From Diphasiastrum complanatum (lineage: Eukaryota > Streptophyta > Lycopodiopsida > Lycopodiales > Lycopodiaceae): 64,000 bases of DNA. Below the pieces are notes generated by a model. That model was given only the letters and a program-made list of their open reading frames with translations. It made no database searches and had not been told where the DNA came from. Of this stretch, positions 11,431-33,596 are shown piece after piece; within the stretch, counting starts at the first letter, position 1; every line of letters starts with the position of its first letter. A program made the translations under genes and the position numbers. The DNA lies in NCBI GenBank assembly GCA_029204225.1, contig CM055112.1:27611063-27675062 (forward strand), in the 5' to 3' direction.

Positions 11431-11803
11431 AGTTACAAGCTAAGATTCACTAGCTATGCTAGAAAGCAGGACTTAAGCTAGAAAGCAGGAAGAGAATGCT
11501 TAAGGAGGCTAAAGAGGAGCAATCATCATAAACTGAATAAAGGAATACAATGCTGCCCTACTTATACCCTCTCCCTGAATCAAATGGAGGATTCAAAAGA
11601 AGGGAGGGAAAAGGATTTGGAGGGAAAATAGTGCGCCCTCCCAATAGGAGGACCCCCACTCCAAATCAACGTGACCAAGTCCTAAAAATATAACCAAATA
11701 GGGCCCAAGGCCAGTATATGAATAAAACGGGCCCTTAGGCCTGCTTATGCATAATAACAATAAAAGAATGGACACGGCGAATGTAATGAGCCAAGTCCAT
11801 AAC
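11431..11803 (-). repeat. 5' LTR of G1
   Basis: This 373-bp copy of 52-404 has a 19-bp tandem duplication (AGCTAGAAAGCAGG repeated near 11455-11490). A TATAAGTAGG promoter-like box is on the - strand near 11567. Confidence 0.85.
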
Positions 11804-12298
11804 TGAAACTTGTTGGGATTTCTGAATTTGTTGAGGATAAACCCTCGCTGATTAATCCTGCAGATTTGGGTCTTCTGATTTGTAGAAGAATCCACCCCAA
11901 GGCCTACTGAAAAGTAGCGATGGAGTTGCAGATGTGTAACTCCCTGTCCAGCGCTGATTTTGCCTCTAATTTGGCCCTGAAAATCTGCTTGCAAACGAAG
12001 ATTTGGGAGCTGAAACTACAGTGAGCAATCTGTTGGGATGAATCGCTGAAGACTCTCCTCTAATCGTCCCCAAATTCCTACTGCTAGCTCTAAAGCAATT
12101 GCTCCTCCCAACCCTTGCTGAATCCAAGAGGTTTTTTGCTAAACTCTGATAGCTTTCTCTATTGCTGAAAAACTCCCAAAAGATGGAGATGGCTCTAATA
12201 CTAGTATTAGAGATCTAGACATCATAGTAGGGCAAACACTCACTGAACCTCCCAGCCTTGCCAACTCCCTATATGGAGTAAGCCCCTCCTAACCCAGT
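11804..12298 (-). mobile_element. Leader and LTR edge of an older - strand retroelement
   Basis: GGCTCTAATACTA at 12192-12204 is two transitions away from the reverse complement of the tRNA-Met primer site (GGCTCTGATACCA). That suggests the leader of an older element to its left and its LTR to its right. G1 appears to have inserted into this leader. No coding sequence is readable. Confidence 0.35.
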
Positions 12299-13651
12299 GT
12301 GAGGACTGGTAACATGCGTATTGCCAAGTGTCGGCCACGTGGCACTGACGTGGCCGACTGCACGTCGGCACCCAACGTGGGGCGCCTCGTCCTGCTGACA
12401 AGGTCCCTAGGCTGTGTTAGGTTCGCCATAGCTATGGTCCGTGCTGGGGCACGCTACTCACACTGTCTTGCCCTGTTGGACGTGTACGCTGGACACGCCC
12501 TTGACTATGGTATTTGACCTCTGGTGTTCTCTAGGGTTCGGCATTGGTTATTGGCTCGTAACAGTGACCAATCCTAGTCTCTGGGGCGCTGGGCCAAGAC
12601 AACATTCTAGCAAGGGGAGCTGAGACGCCCCCCTATAGTTATGGTGGGATTCGCCACCTCCCTTCATAGCATGTGCTTGGACCAAGTTGGTACAACACGT
12701 TTTTATCTTTGTAGGATTTTCCGTCTCTAGAATTTATTGATCCCCAAGCTTCCTTTAATCATGCCTAGATCATGTGAGGTGTTTGCACATCGATCTGAGC
12801 TCTTTGGACTTCGCTAGATTCGATCAAAGTTTTTGAGCCATAGGAACTTGGCGCCGGCTGGATTCTGGTCGCAGTGGCGCCGAGAGCGGCGCTGGGAGCA
12901 GCAGTGGCTCTGCTGGCACCAGTAGCACCAAAATTAAAGCTTGCACTTGTAGCTAGCTTTGCAACACTAACGGAGTGTTAGAAGGTATAGCGGAAGAATT
13001 GGAATTGGAGCTGGAGGTGGGCGTAGTAGTAGTAGAAGAGGGATTGGGGGTGGGACAGGGACAGAGACAGGATGTTTGACATGTATTGTGTTTATACTAT
13101 TATTGAGGGTTTTTTGCATGCTTCTATCATATCTTTAGAGATTGTACGCTTTTTGGTGTATGGGTATGGCAGACTCTGCCATATGTCAAATAACTCGTAC
13201 AGGCAGACGGGAGTCTGGTGGCAACATCGCTTCTCAACCACCTATTCTTACATAGAGGACAAATGCGTTCCTAGTTTCTACCAATCTAATTTCGGCCTAC
13301 AACTTGCCATTTTTTTTCCTGATTTTAGGTTGTGTGAATAAAGACGTCTTTGAAATGGTCTGTTTTTCCACCATACTAACGTTTGAGAAAATGTGGCTTT
13401 GAGTAACGAGTTGACTCCAGAGTGATAATATTGCATTTTGCTTTTCAAGGATTACATTCATAAGTCTATAAATTTTATTTTCATGACAAACTTCAGCTTA
13501 GGAGAAACTTCAGGCTGTTTGTTTGTCTTGCTGGATTTTCCAATAAGAGAACCATTTCTTAATTTCATCCACCACCGGCTACCAAGTCTTTAATCCTTTG
13601 AGTCCTTTGATCATATGTACAAGAAGCCTTATGTCCTATTTTGTGCTTCAG
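12299..13651 (+). other. Gene-free stretch upstream of the first visible VHA-B exon
   Basis: The first part (12300-12650) is GC-rich and repeat-like. TTGGCGCCGGCTGG at about 12848 resembles the TGGCGCC primer-binding sites of Tat/Athila elements, but no LTR pair supports this. I searched by eye for the missing VHA-B first exon (EYRTVSGVAGPLVILDKVK region) and did not find it. The last part ends in a good acceptor (TTGTGCTTCAG) at 13651. Confidence 0.5.
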
Positions 13652-24110
<10,459 letters not shown>

Positions 24111-25106
24111 AATTCAAACAATGCTCTTGGAATGATGCCTACCGCAATTTTTGTTCCGAGTCTTATCTTCTTAAGCATTTAAGTACTTTTATGATTATAA
24201 TGTATGATATTATGAAGTTCCTTTGTGTGGTCATAAGGCTGTGGTCAAGATGTGACATTAGCATCTGAAGGTCCTCCGTTGAAAGATTTGTAATAATTTG
24301 ATTGATGTAATATTTCAAGCCTACTCGCATTCTTTAATCAAAGAAAGCATGTACTGAGATTGGTGTCATCTTCTTGATATAGTTGCTTTGCTCTAGTGTT
24401 TAGGGCCTCTTGGGATTTGATGAAGGCAATAAAGTCCCTGGCTTATGGACAATCTCAACAAGAGATATGACCAGCACTACATCGTGCAACAAGTGAATCT
24501 CTTTCTGCCAAACAAGGTAAGGTGAACTAAATCAACACGTGAAGTAGAAGGTTTTCTAGCATAACAAGCAGGAAGGATATTAGCATAGAAAAGGTTGAAG
24601 TGACTACTTGAAAGCCAAGCACATGGAGAGGAATAGACATCACTAAGTTCAGTTGATTAGCTTAGTTGTAGATTAGGGACTTATCTTGATTTATTTGGTT
24701 TCAAGTGATTCCTCCGTGTTCATTTCTGTGTTGCTTTTTTATTTTTGTTCTAACATAGAAATACAACATTGATCAAGTAAATTCCCAAGGAGGAATGCTT
24801 TTCAACTTGTACTGTTTATTGTGAAACTGGCAATATAATTTCAATTCTAATTCAATATATGTGTGCACAAAAAAGAGGTAAATAGCAGTCAATATAAGCC
24901 ACATGAGGTAGAACACCGTGATTGTTTGGGATGACTATGAGCTGAAGCACACTTCATTCGAACTGACATGTTTTGAACCATGTAGTTCTAATTCAGACCA
25001 TTTCAGAAACAGATGTTTGTAATGCCACTGGGTTAACAATTTTTTTATACAAATAAAACATGGCTGTGAATTCTCAACATGTGAATTCCCATGGTTATAT
25101 TATCAT
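24111..25106 (+). other. VHA-B 3' flank
   Basis: The 3' UTR and intergenic sequence. AT-rich stretches with TAATAATTTG and TGTAATATTT near 24285-24320 are plausible polyadenylation elements. No open frame or repeat pair was recognised. Confidence 0.5.
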
Positions 25107-25181
25107 CTTAGAAGCCCGTTCCGACCAAAATGGGTTGGAACGTTCCATTCCGAACGTTCCGGAACGTTCCTGGTCGGAACG
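25107..25181 (+). repeat. CTTAGAAGCCCGTTCC palindromic repeat, copy 2
   Basis: The same first 20 bases as 21945-, then GGTTGGAACG, GAACGTTCCGGAACG and TGGTCGGAACGA. Its two ends (CGTTCCGACCA and TGGTCGGAACG) are inverted repeats. The flanking sequence on the right is AT-rich. Confidence 0.8.
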
Positions 25182-25259
25182 ATATTCATATAAATCTAAT
25201 TATTTTAATTATTAATATGAATTAAATCCTTAGTAAAAAAACGAATTTTTTTTTTTATT

Positions 25260-25584
25260 GAGGGCATCGTTATCACGGTTATTTTATGTGAGTTGTCATT
25301 ATGTAGACGTACATGGAACAGTCACAATGACAGTGTGGGCAACGAACGTGAAACATCGCAGTTACTAAAAGTGCTAAAGTCAATTGTGAAATGGTCTGCG
25401 TCAGCCGGGCAGTGTGGATGACGTGGACCTCAAACTCGAAGATCTTGAATTCGAACGAGGTCGAAGAAGAAGATGAAGAATTTGTAGACCTCGAACTCAA
25501 AGAGTTCGTTGTCGATCCTGCTTCTGCTCCAGTTGTTTGATTGCATAGACGTTCAACTTCAGAGAGTAAGGCTGCAGTGCTATC

Positions 25585-25657
<73 letters not shown>

Positions 25658-25780
25658 TTTCATATTTACATAGTGTACTAGTGTTCAGGAATTGAGATGA
25701 ATTTGAATGATTCGTCATCTGATGACTCAAATTCTAGTGATTCGAATTCTAGTGAGTTGGAGTGATGCTTAATTCCAACA
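25260..25780 (-). repeat. 3' LTR of copia C2 (left edge not fixed)
   Basis: On the - strand the LTR begins TGTTGGAATTAAGC at 25780, right after the purine tract. It contains a (GA)n tract on the + strand and short GAATTCTAGTGA repeats. The left boundary is estimated; no 5' LTR was found to compare with. Confidence 0.5.
25587..25655 (+). repeat. (GA)n microsatellite, about 34 units
   Basis: An uninterrupted AG/GA run inside the C2 LTR. Confidence 0.97.
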
Positions 25781-25793
25781 CCCCCCCTTAAGC

Positions 25794-26166
25794 TTAACTC
25801 CTAGGATCCGGAATGAAATGAAGCAAGCTACATAATGCAACATGCTTTTCTCTTGATAGAGGCTTAGTCAAGATATCAGCCAACATATTGGTAGTAGGAC
25901 AGTAACTTAATTTGACATCCTTATTCTGAACTTTCTCTCTAAAAAAATGAAATTGAATTTCAATGTGTTTAGTTCTAGAGTGAGTTCGTGGGTTCAGAGA
26001 TAGAGCAATGCAGCACTGATTGTCGCAATAGAGTATAGTTGAACTGATTTGAGAGATCATAAGATCTTGAAGCAATCTTCTGGGCCAGATGATTTTCTTC
26101 ACTGCAGAGGTAGCTGCGACATATTCTGATTCTGTGGAGGACAAAGAAATGCATTTCTACTTTCAA
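25794..26166 (-). pseudogene. C2 RNase H
   Basis: It reads LSSTESEYVAATSAVKKIIW, then YCDNQCCIALSLNP, THSRTKHIEIQFHFFREK and ADILTKPLSREKH, the standard copia RNase H end. A frame change near 26145-26166 separates it from the upstream RT part. The family is close to C4 (41775-42640). Confidence 0.9.
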
Positions 26167-26416
26167 CTATTCCATGATATGAGTCCTCCTGCTAGAAAGC
26201 AAAGATAGCCAGATGTGGATTTTCTTGTGTCCACATTACCAGTCCAATCAGAGTCAAAATAAATAAGTAATGTTAAAGCATCCTTTGTATTTTTATTATA
26301 ACACAAAGCATAGTGCTTAGTGGCTTGAATGTATCTTAGTACTTTGAATAGAGCTTTCTAGTGAGTAGTACTCTGAGTAGAGCTTTCCAGTGAGGTAGGC
26401 TGAGATTTGACATAAA

Positions 26417-27311
26417 TTATGACAATGTGCTAATTGTAAATGCTAGATCAGGTCTAGTGCAGACCATGGCATACATGATCGATCTCACTATTGACTGATA
26501 GGGGTAGTTGCACATCTGTTTCTTCTCTTGATTAATTTGTTGGCACATATCCTTTGACAGTTTGAATCTTGGGTCCATAGGGAAGTCTATTGACTTGTAG
26601 TTTTTCATGCCATACCTGTAGAGTACATTGGTTAGATACCTTTCTTGTCTTGATGTGATACTTCTCTTCGCTCTGTCTCTTGTTATTTCAATTCCCAGAA
26701 GGTAGTGCACAGGGCTCGAATTAGTCATTTCAAATTCCTTCGACAAAAGTGTCTTCGTCTCATGAAATAACTGATTCAAATTGTTGATGATCAGTGAGTC
26801 ATCAACATATAGAGCTAGTATGACATAGCTTGAGCTTCTATGTTTGAGATAAACATTAGAGTCAGCAGAGTTCGGGATGAAGTCATGCTGCATCAAGAAT
26901 TGATTGATTCTATCAAACCAGGCCCTTGGAGCTTGTTTTAGCTCATAGAGAGATTTCTACAACTTACATACTTTGTGTTCTTGGACTTGAAGGACCTAAC
27001 CTTCAGGTTGATAATGTCTTCTTGTATATATCCATTTAAAAAGGCTGTCTGAACATCCATCTTGTGTACTTACAAGTCTTCGACAGCTGCAAAGGCGAAT
27101 AAAGATTGAATTGAATGAAGTTTTACGACTGGATTGTATGTCTCAGTGTAGTCAATCCCATAGGTTTGTTTGTAACCTTGACGACTAGTTGAGCTTTCCA
27201 TATCGTTGTTGAACCATCTGGATTGAGCTTCAACTTGAAAATACACTTAGTGTCGATGATCTTTGCATCTACAGGAGATTCAACAAGACGCCAAGTCTTG
27301 TTCTTCATCAA
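26417..27311 (-). pseudogene. C2 reverse transcriptase
   Basis: The N-terminal part is NKTWRLVESPVDAKIIDTKC (27311-27123), followed by frame breaks, then the palm with the active site LALYVDDSLII, FEMTNSSPVHYLLGIEITR and YQSIVRSIMYAMVCTRPDL. In the stretch 26900-27120 the QMDVQTAFLNG-type motif is readable only across frame changes (KMDVQTAFLNGYI). It copies RNA to DNA in an intact element. Confidence 0.88.
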
Positions 27312-27593
27312 TCAATTATACTCAGCATGTCTGGCAGAATGCCAGTCTGTATTTGAACTTGACAATGCTTTTGTTACTGAAGTGGATTCATCATTGTTGA
27401 TGAATGCCCGAGGGATGAAATGATCAGGTTATTGTCGATGTTGAGCAGATCTTCGAACAATAGTCGGTTGCTAAGATGATGATTCTCCTTGCTGTGTGAC
27501 TGGGGTATCTTCGATGTTCGTCGGAACAGTCGCAAGTCGAGGCCTGTCAATGGTGATGGGAGTCGTTGGAACGAACTCTTGCATTGGTTGCTT

Positions 27594-28464
27594 CTACTTG
27601 AAGTCAAAGAATTTATCATCGAGGAAGACAACATCTGGACTAACTGAGATTCGGCTCGATTCGACATCATAAATTCGATATGCTTTATGTGATGTTGAAT
27701 ATTTAATGAAGATACTCATGCAATTGACATGGTCAAGTTTTTTTCTCAGATCAGAGAGAATGTGTACATAACAAAGACAGCCAAACACTTGAAGGTGTCT
27801 TAAACTTGGTTTGTAGCCATAGAAAGTTTCAGAAGGAGTCTTTTAATTGACTGCTTTGGTATTCGAATAGTTCTGTAGATAGCAAGCTGTTGAAACAACT
27901 TCAACCCAAAAATTCTTGGTGAGCTGAGCATTTGACATCATTGGTCATGTTGCATATAGCAATGTTCGGTTCTTTCCTTCGGCTACTCCATTCTGTTGTG
28001 GTGTGAAGCTGGCGGTGAACTGATGATGAATGCCGAATGATGCCAGATAGTCAAACATTTCGTTTGACGTAAACTCTCCACCGCTGTCTATACGAATGGT
28101 CTTGAGTCGTTGACCAGTCTGTGTCTCAATAAATTGTTTGAAGTCTTCGAAACAGTTGAATGCCTCAGACTTGTTCTTGATGAACATAATGCTGGTAAAT
28201 CTAGAATAATCATCGATAAAAGTGATATAATATAGTGCTGAACCGAGTACTCATAAGGCCACACAGATCACTATGTATCAATTCTAGAATGGACTTAGCT
28301 CTGGTGGCTTGTCCCTTTGTGAATCTTGATCTAGGTTGTTTGCCTAGTAGGCACATCTCACAAACATGTCGAATGTTAGTGGAGGCAGCATAAAAGTTTA
28401 AATTCTTGACCATTCTATTATGAAGATTGATCTCATGTTTAGATGTCCTAATCTTCGATGTCAT
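27594..28464 (-). pseudogene. C2 integrase
   Basis: The pre-integrase segment has CEMCLLGKQPRSRF. The core has IHSDLCG (first D), TIRIDSGGEFTS (second D) and TPQQNGVAEGKNRTLL (E; usual ERKNRT is EGKNRT). The C-terminal segment reads FGCLCYVHI and KAYRIYDVESSRI. Frame changes lie near 28190-28210 and 27800-27940. Confidence 0.88.
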
Positions 28465-28527
28465 AATTGGGCATTTGAAGTACTCACATTAGTTGAAAGT
28501 GCATATTCATGACTCAGAATGTACAAA

Positions 28528-29701
28528 TTACCTTCTTTGTTTCCTTGAATTGAACATGGCTCTGCAGCCTTGATCAGTGAGCTTGCTAACTAACAATAAA
28601 TTCTTGGTCAGCTTGGGTATGTAAAGTACATCCTTGAGCAAGGTCAATTTACCATTTGGGAGATAAAGACGAACAGATCTTTTGCCTTTGATCTGCAGTG
28701 CACTTGAGTCACCAAAGTAGACATACTTCAAATTTGCTAGTGTGAGGTCTTGAAATAAGGACTTACATGGAGTCATGTGTTGAGAAGCACCAAAATCGAG
28801 GTACTAATCCATGGCTCCTCTAATGGGTTCATCTTGTATCATTAGCAGTGTTGGGTCTTCGTGAGAGATTCTGGCCTAATCAGATCCTCCATCCTACTAT
28901 ATCTTCTTCTTTGCTTTGTTATGCTTGAGAACTCGACAATCCTTGATGTCGTGGTTGGTTCTCTTGCAGTACTTGCAAAAGAGCCTGGTCTTAGGCTTTT
29001 GATGCTGTCGATTGTGTTGTTGCTAGTTTGAATCAGTTTGCTCAGTTTTTGTCTTCTCGTCCTTCGAAGATTTCTTCTTCGGGAGCTGTTGCTTATTCGA
29101 ATAGAGAGTGATTGTCTACGATATTTGGATAAGCTCTTCCTTCTTACTTCTTCCTGCACTAAACTTGTTGTCACCTTTTGCAAGGACAGGTCAGGGGCAT
29201 TACTAAGCAGCAATACCAGATTGTCGTAAGAGAGAGGAAGACTGGACAAAAGAGACATGTTAGCATCTTCGTCTAATACTGGCGAATCTACTGCAGCTAA
29301 TTGATTGAGTAGTAGTTTGAATTCATTTAGATGATCAGTGACTGAGGTCCCTTCACTCATCTTGAGTGATAGGAACTTCTTCCCAAGAAGAGATGAGTCG
29401 ATACATCTGTCGTTTCGTATAGACCAATAAGAATGTCTCATGCCTCTTTGGAGCTGGAACAATAACCTACGTGAGCTATTTGTGAATCCTTAATATTCAG
29501 AGATACAATGGCAAGAGCTTTGCCATCCTTAGCTTCCCAGGCGGTCAGCATGTCAGGTTCAGCCGACTTGGCTATTGAACCGTTGACGTATCCCCAGAGT
29601 TCTTTTTTTGTGAGTATCATCTTCATCTTGAACTTCCACATGTGAAAGTCATCACCGTTGAACTTATTAATCAAGCGGATTTTTGAAGATGTTCCTTCCA
29701 A
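28528..29701 (-). pseudogene. C2 gag, zinc knuckle and protease
   Basis: Gag begins MEGTSSKIRLINKFNGDDF at 29701 and continues WKFKMKMILTKKELWGYV, the UBN2/Retrotran_gag-type start of copia Gag. A frame change near 29440-29460 leads to KMSEGTSVTDHLNEFKLLL. A CCHC knuckle CKYCKRTNHDIKDC is at about 28940-28985. The protease active site is LDFGASQHMT, with the catalytic D kept but S changed to F. A stop precedes it. IPKLTKNLLLVSKLTDQG follows. Confidence 0.88.
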
Positions 29702-29995
29702 GATGAATGATCCAAGTATAGTAAACAGTTTCGAATACTAATTGTAGTGCATTTTTCTGGTCAAAATTTCAGCAACTACAATCATTGATTCTGATTTTCT
29801 AGAAGAAAATGTGCTAGATGTATCTCATATGCGCAAAATCTGCTATTATGCCACTTTTTACTGATGTACGAATGTAGCTATGTTAAAGAGTATCTATAAA
29901 ATTCTATGACAGGTTCAAATGTATCAAGCCATCAAATGACAGTTATATCAGAAGAATTAGAGCTATTTTTAAGACTTTCTTATTTTTAGTAAGTT
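29702..29995 (-). other. Leader left of element L
   Basis: No open frame. It may be the C2 leader, cut by the insertion of L, or a leader from another copia unit. I could not find its primer-binding site. Confidence 0.4.
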
Positions 29996-31582
29996 TGTTA
30001 GATAACAATACTTATAAGTGACTCTGATGGACAAAAATATCTATAGTTGTTGATGGCCATTGTTTGCCATGTTGTAATTGATCAATGTACTTGTTAAACT
30101 ATGATTAATAAAAGATGCCCAACAGGTACCTTTAAGGCACTGACTTAAGTTTCAAGGAAAGGTCCAAAGGCTAAGGGTCCTGCAAACAACGACAATCAAA
30201 GTTCAACTCAAGACGAAAACAACAAACCAGTGAAATACGACAATTAAATCAAGGATCGTGACAAATAATACCCTTTTGAAGATTAAGGATGTCCTTGAAA
30301 AATTAGGACCTTAACCTTATCATAAGGTCCAAAAAGATTCCACAAAATAAAATACATTGGCAAGTTCAAAATCGTTCAAACAGAAATTAACCATGATCCA
30401 TCAAAGATTATCGAAGACAATTTGGAGTTCTAGCTAAAATCAAGAAATTAGAAACGTTGCTTCACAATTGAAAGAGTTCTAGATAAAAATCGAAGAATCC
30501 GGATTGATCAACTATTGATAGAGTTAAAGCTATGCTTGCAAAATGGCAGTTGGTCTCGTAAGTCAATGAAGTGTGTGTCTCTACGAAAAACACATCACAA
30601 ATGTTGCAATCATAATTGGGTGAATTGGTCCAAATACCAATGATTAATAATTTTGAAGAAATTGTCCTAGGAAGGCCAAAATGGTATAGAATGGCCTTTA
30701 TATCAATATGAAAATTAGGGAACTTTATTGTAAGGCATTTTTTCCTTTCAATGAAGTTCAGTTTTGAAGAAAATACACTTCTAAAAGTCGTTGGAAGAGG
30801 TCCTACCCTGGACTCTTTGATAATTCAGAGCTCACATATCCTTAATCGACACTTGTCAAATGGACTTGAAACTTTTTATCATAATGAGTAAAGTCAAATT
30901 CATGAAATGGATTCAATGGAGAATGAAAGATGTTGGTGTTTTCAAGTGGAATGGAAATGAACCGTTTTCTCTCAACGAGGAGAAGAAGAAGGAAGGATCC
31001 GGGAGGAAGCAATTCATTCGTTACAGTGTAGAAAAGAATCATTCATTCAATCTCTGATTTTTTTTTCATTCCTACATTCTGTGAGCAAGGAATGCGTTCA
31101 CTTTGTGAGCAGAGATTCGTTCCTTGACATCCTTGCATTCAATGAGCAGAGCAGATCAATGGTATTCTTCAAAGAGATGTTGGATTTCTTTTGTGAATGA
31201 TAAAACATTGATTGGAGTTAGCAACATTGATCCACACACTCTCTCTCTCTCCAAACTGCTCTATCTCTCCCCCTCAGAATCGCTGCCCTCCATCTCTCTC
31301 CCTCACAGCGCTCCCAATCTCTCCCTATCTAATCACCCTCTCTCAATCGCTACCCTCCCCACTCTCTCTCAGTCGCTATACTTTCTCTCTCTCAGCGCAG
31401 TCAGCTCTCCATATCTCTCTCCCTCTCTGTTCACTTTATGTCTCTCTCCCTACAGCCGCAAATCTCTCTCTCACTGCCTGCATCCCTCTATGCCCTGCTC
31501 CCATTTTACATCCCTACGCATCTTTTTTTCTCTTCCTCGCAGTCAGCCGCTCCCTATCACTCTCTTTTTGATCTCTGTCAAG

Positions 31583-31674
<92 letters not shown>

Positions 31675-32832
31675 CTGATCTCTCTCTGCCGCTCTGTCTG
31701 TATCTTTCTTTCCTTCAGCGATTCTCCCCCCCCCCTCTTTTTCTTCTTGCTTCAAAACTTATTGGTAAAATGAAGAAGACGACCTGGTAAAGATATAGAT
31801 GGAACCGACATTTTGGCAAGGAATTATGTGGGCTATTGAAGAAAAATATAGAGTGACTCAAATGTGGAAGACATGATTTTATCTGAAGGACCCTCCTTGA
31901 AATTTAAGTCAGAGCATAAGGATCTGAGGTGAAATCATTTACCTTTTAACTGTATTTTTTAATTTAATCATTTAGTTAAGCATGTAGATCGGGTTTTTTC
32001 GGTTATTATGAATACTAAGTATCTGTTTTTATGAATCTAAAAAAAAAATGGATTTATGTGCTCATATTGAATCTATAACCCATAGTATACAGTAAATGGT
32101 ATGTTTTTACAGTCTAATGAATTACAGATTTACCTTCTGCTGTAAAAACTCCAGAAAATACAGAACAATTAGATTCTGTTTTTTGTAATGGAATATTATA
32201 TATGCTTTTCAAGAGTTAAACTTATTAAGGATTTTTAAATGGCTATAACTTCTAATCCGTAACTCGGATCCGAATGATCCAAAAAGGTAAATTGATCTTA
32301 AAACTCAAAGAATTCACTAAAATTGAGAAAAATGACTTTTAAAAGAATTTTATCATAAATTTCTCAGTTTGAGTGATGTGTAATGCTTAACAAATATACT
32401 TAGCATGATAAATCAGCTATTGCTAATCCATTGAAAAACATGGAGAAGCTATCGCTCAAAGTGGTTGAAAAACACCATTAGAGCTATATATATATTATAT
32501 ATTTCCCAAAACCACATACATTATCATGATAAAACCATTGTAAAAGATGGTCAAGCTTTCATAGATAAATCATGGCAATTGCATCAAAGATTGAACTAAA
32601 ATTAAGTTTGCTTGATTGGAGAGAATACAAGAATTAGTAAATGAAACATTATCATTGAAAAGAATATTTGAGATGGATTACTTATGAGGTGAATGGGTTC
32701 AAACTTAAGTTACCTTCTAGTATAATCTATGGCAATATCTGAACTAGAAACCCAATGAATGGCTTCATAATCATACCAAAACCCCGCTATAGTGTTATGA
32801 ACACTATTAAGCAACACACAAAACGTACCACA
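29996..32832 (+). repeat. 5' LTR of L
   Basis: A 2837-bp LTR, very similar to 37212-39997, with scattered substitutions and length changes in the CT tracts. It holds (CT)n at 31585-31672, poly-C at about 31727-31735, and many CTCTCTCCC-rich bases giving spurious serine/leucine reading frames. Confidence 0.9.
31585..31672 (+). repeat. (TC)n microsatellite in the L 5' LTR
   Basis: About 44 uninterrupted TC units. The equivalent tract in the other LTR is shorter (38752-38826). Confidence 0.97.
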
Positions 32833-32839
32833 TGTTTTA

Positions 32840-32856
32840 TGGCGATCACAATGGGA
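32840..32856 (+). promoter_or_regulatory. Putative L primer-binding site
   Basis: TGGCGATCACAATGGGA resembles the TGGCGACTCNGCTGGGGA tRNA-Arg site of Tat/Ogre elements and lies seven bases past the LTR end. I infer this from resemblance only. Confidence 0.5.
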
Positions 32857-33363
32857 TTTAGATCCACGAAAGCCAGATACTCTAGTGGTATCCTAGTTCA
32901 ATATACTGCCATAGAGGATTTAAAAGGTTTAGAAGTGATATCAATGGTCCTAATGTGAAAGAAATTGGACAAATACGAAAGGGAAACATACATCTTGATG
33001 AAAAAGAAGAAGAAAAAAAAATTGAATATTCCACATGGAATTGACCTTGTGAAATCTTTTTTATGTGTTTTAATTTTGAATGGGCAATCATTATTTAATG
33101 ATTGTATAGATGAAAATGAATGATTGAATGTTTTCATGATTGAGTAGTACAACAGTTTCAAGATTTGTAGAAGAAGTAAGGTATAGTGTTGGACAGAGAG
33201 GTGTAGGTGTGAAGCCTAGCCCCACCATCCTAACCTAGTGGGTGCCATCTTGAAGTAGACAAGGAAAGTCACTCAAGAGGACTGTATTGAAATTGCATGT
33301 CTTGAATGAGTGTTATTCATACTTGATTAAAAAAAAAAATTGTGAAGAAGAAGAAAACACTTA

Positions 33364-33506
33364 GAAATGAAAGATGAAGAAAAAAAGCTATAAGTATTAC
33401 AAACTAAGTAAGTCCAATTCAAAATTGAATTCAATCATTATCACCAAAGCTATAATTGAAAAAAAAAAAATCATTTCTACGATCATTTCACAACAATCCA
33501 ATAGAA

Positions 33507-33596
<90 letters not shown>

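Larger units (their letters stand above)
10262..11431 (-). pseudogene. G1 gag
   Basis: A frame of about 389 codons. The N-terminal part is repetitive because of a 67-71-bp tandem repeat (11201-11406), so the true start may be further in. The capsid domain shows LENWFSKLETYF, WWRVYRSE and FIAGLRGSLRYDV. A zinc-knuckle relic reads YYRCKSPDHLARD (CX4H part only; the first cysteine is now Y). It would form the G1 particle. Confidence 0.8.
52..11803 (-). mobile_element. Ty3/gypsy element G1 (chromovirus type), interrupted by G2
   Basis: This LTR retrotransposon reads right to left: 5' LTR 11431-11803, primer-binding site 11417-11430, gag and protease about 9880-11431, reverse transcriptase and the start of RNase H 8824-9849, then (after the nested element G2) the rest of RNase H, integrase and chromodomain down to 623, and 3' LTR 52-404. 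The order PR-RT-RH-IN is the Ty3/gypsy order. Without G2 it is about 5.3 kb, normal for a chromovirus. Frameshifts between gag, protease and RT make it inactive. I found no clean target-site duplication. Confidence 0.9.
25781..29701 (-). mobile_element. Ty1/copia element C2, degraded
   Basis: Coding order on the - strand is gag (29701-28900), protease (about 28800), integrase (28464-27600), RT (27311-26417) and RNase H (26166-25794): copia order. The purine tract rc CCCCCCCTTAAG is at 25781-25792. The 5' LTR and primer site are not found; the leader runs to 29995, where the large element L begins. Frameshifts are present throughout. Confidence 0.9.

Noticed and set aside
12840-12870. Tat/Athila primer-binding site TTGGCGCCGGCTGG
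   Set aside because: No LTR pair and no coding sequence of such an element around it; kept only as a remark.
31124-31773. Long serine/leucine-rich open frames in the L LTRs (also 38367-38930 and their antisense)
   Set aside because: They follow from CT-rich simple sequence, which lacks stops in every frame; frames on the other strand are pure R-E repeats.
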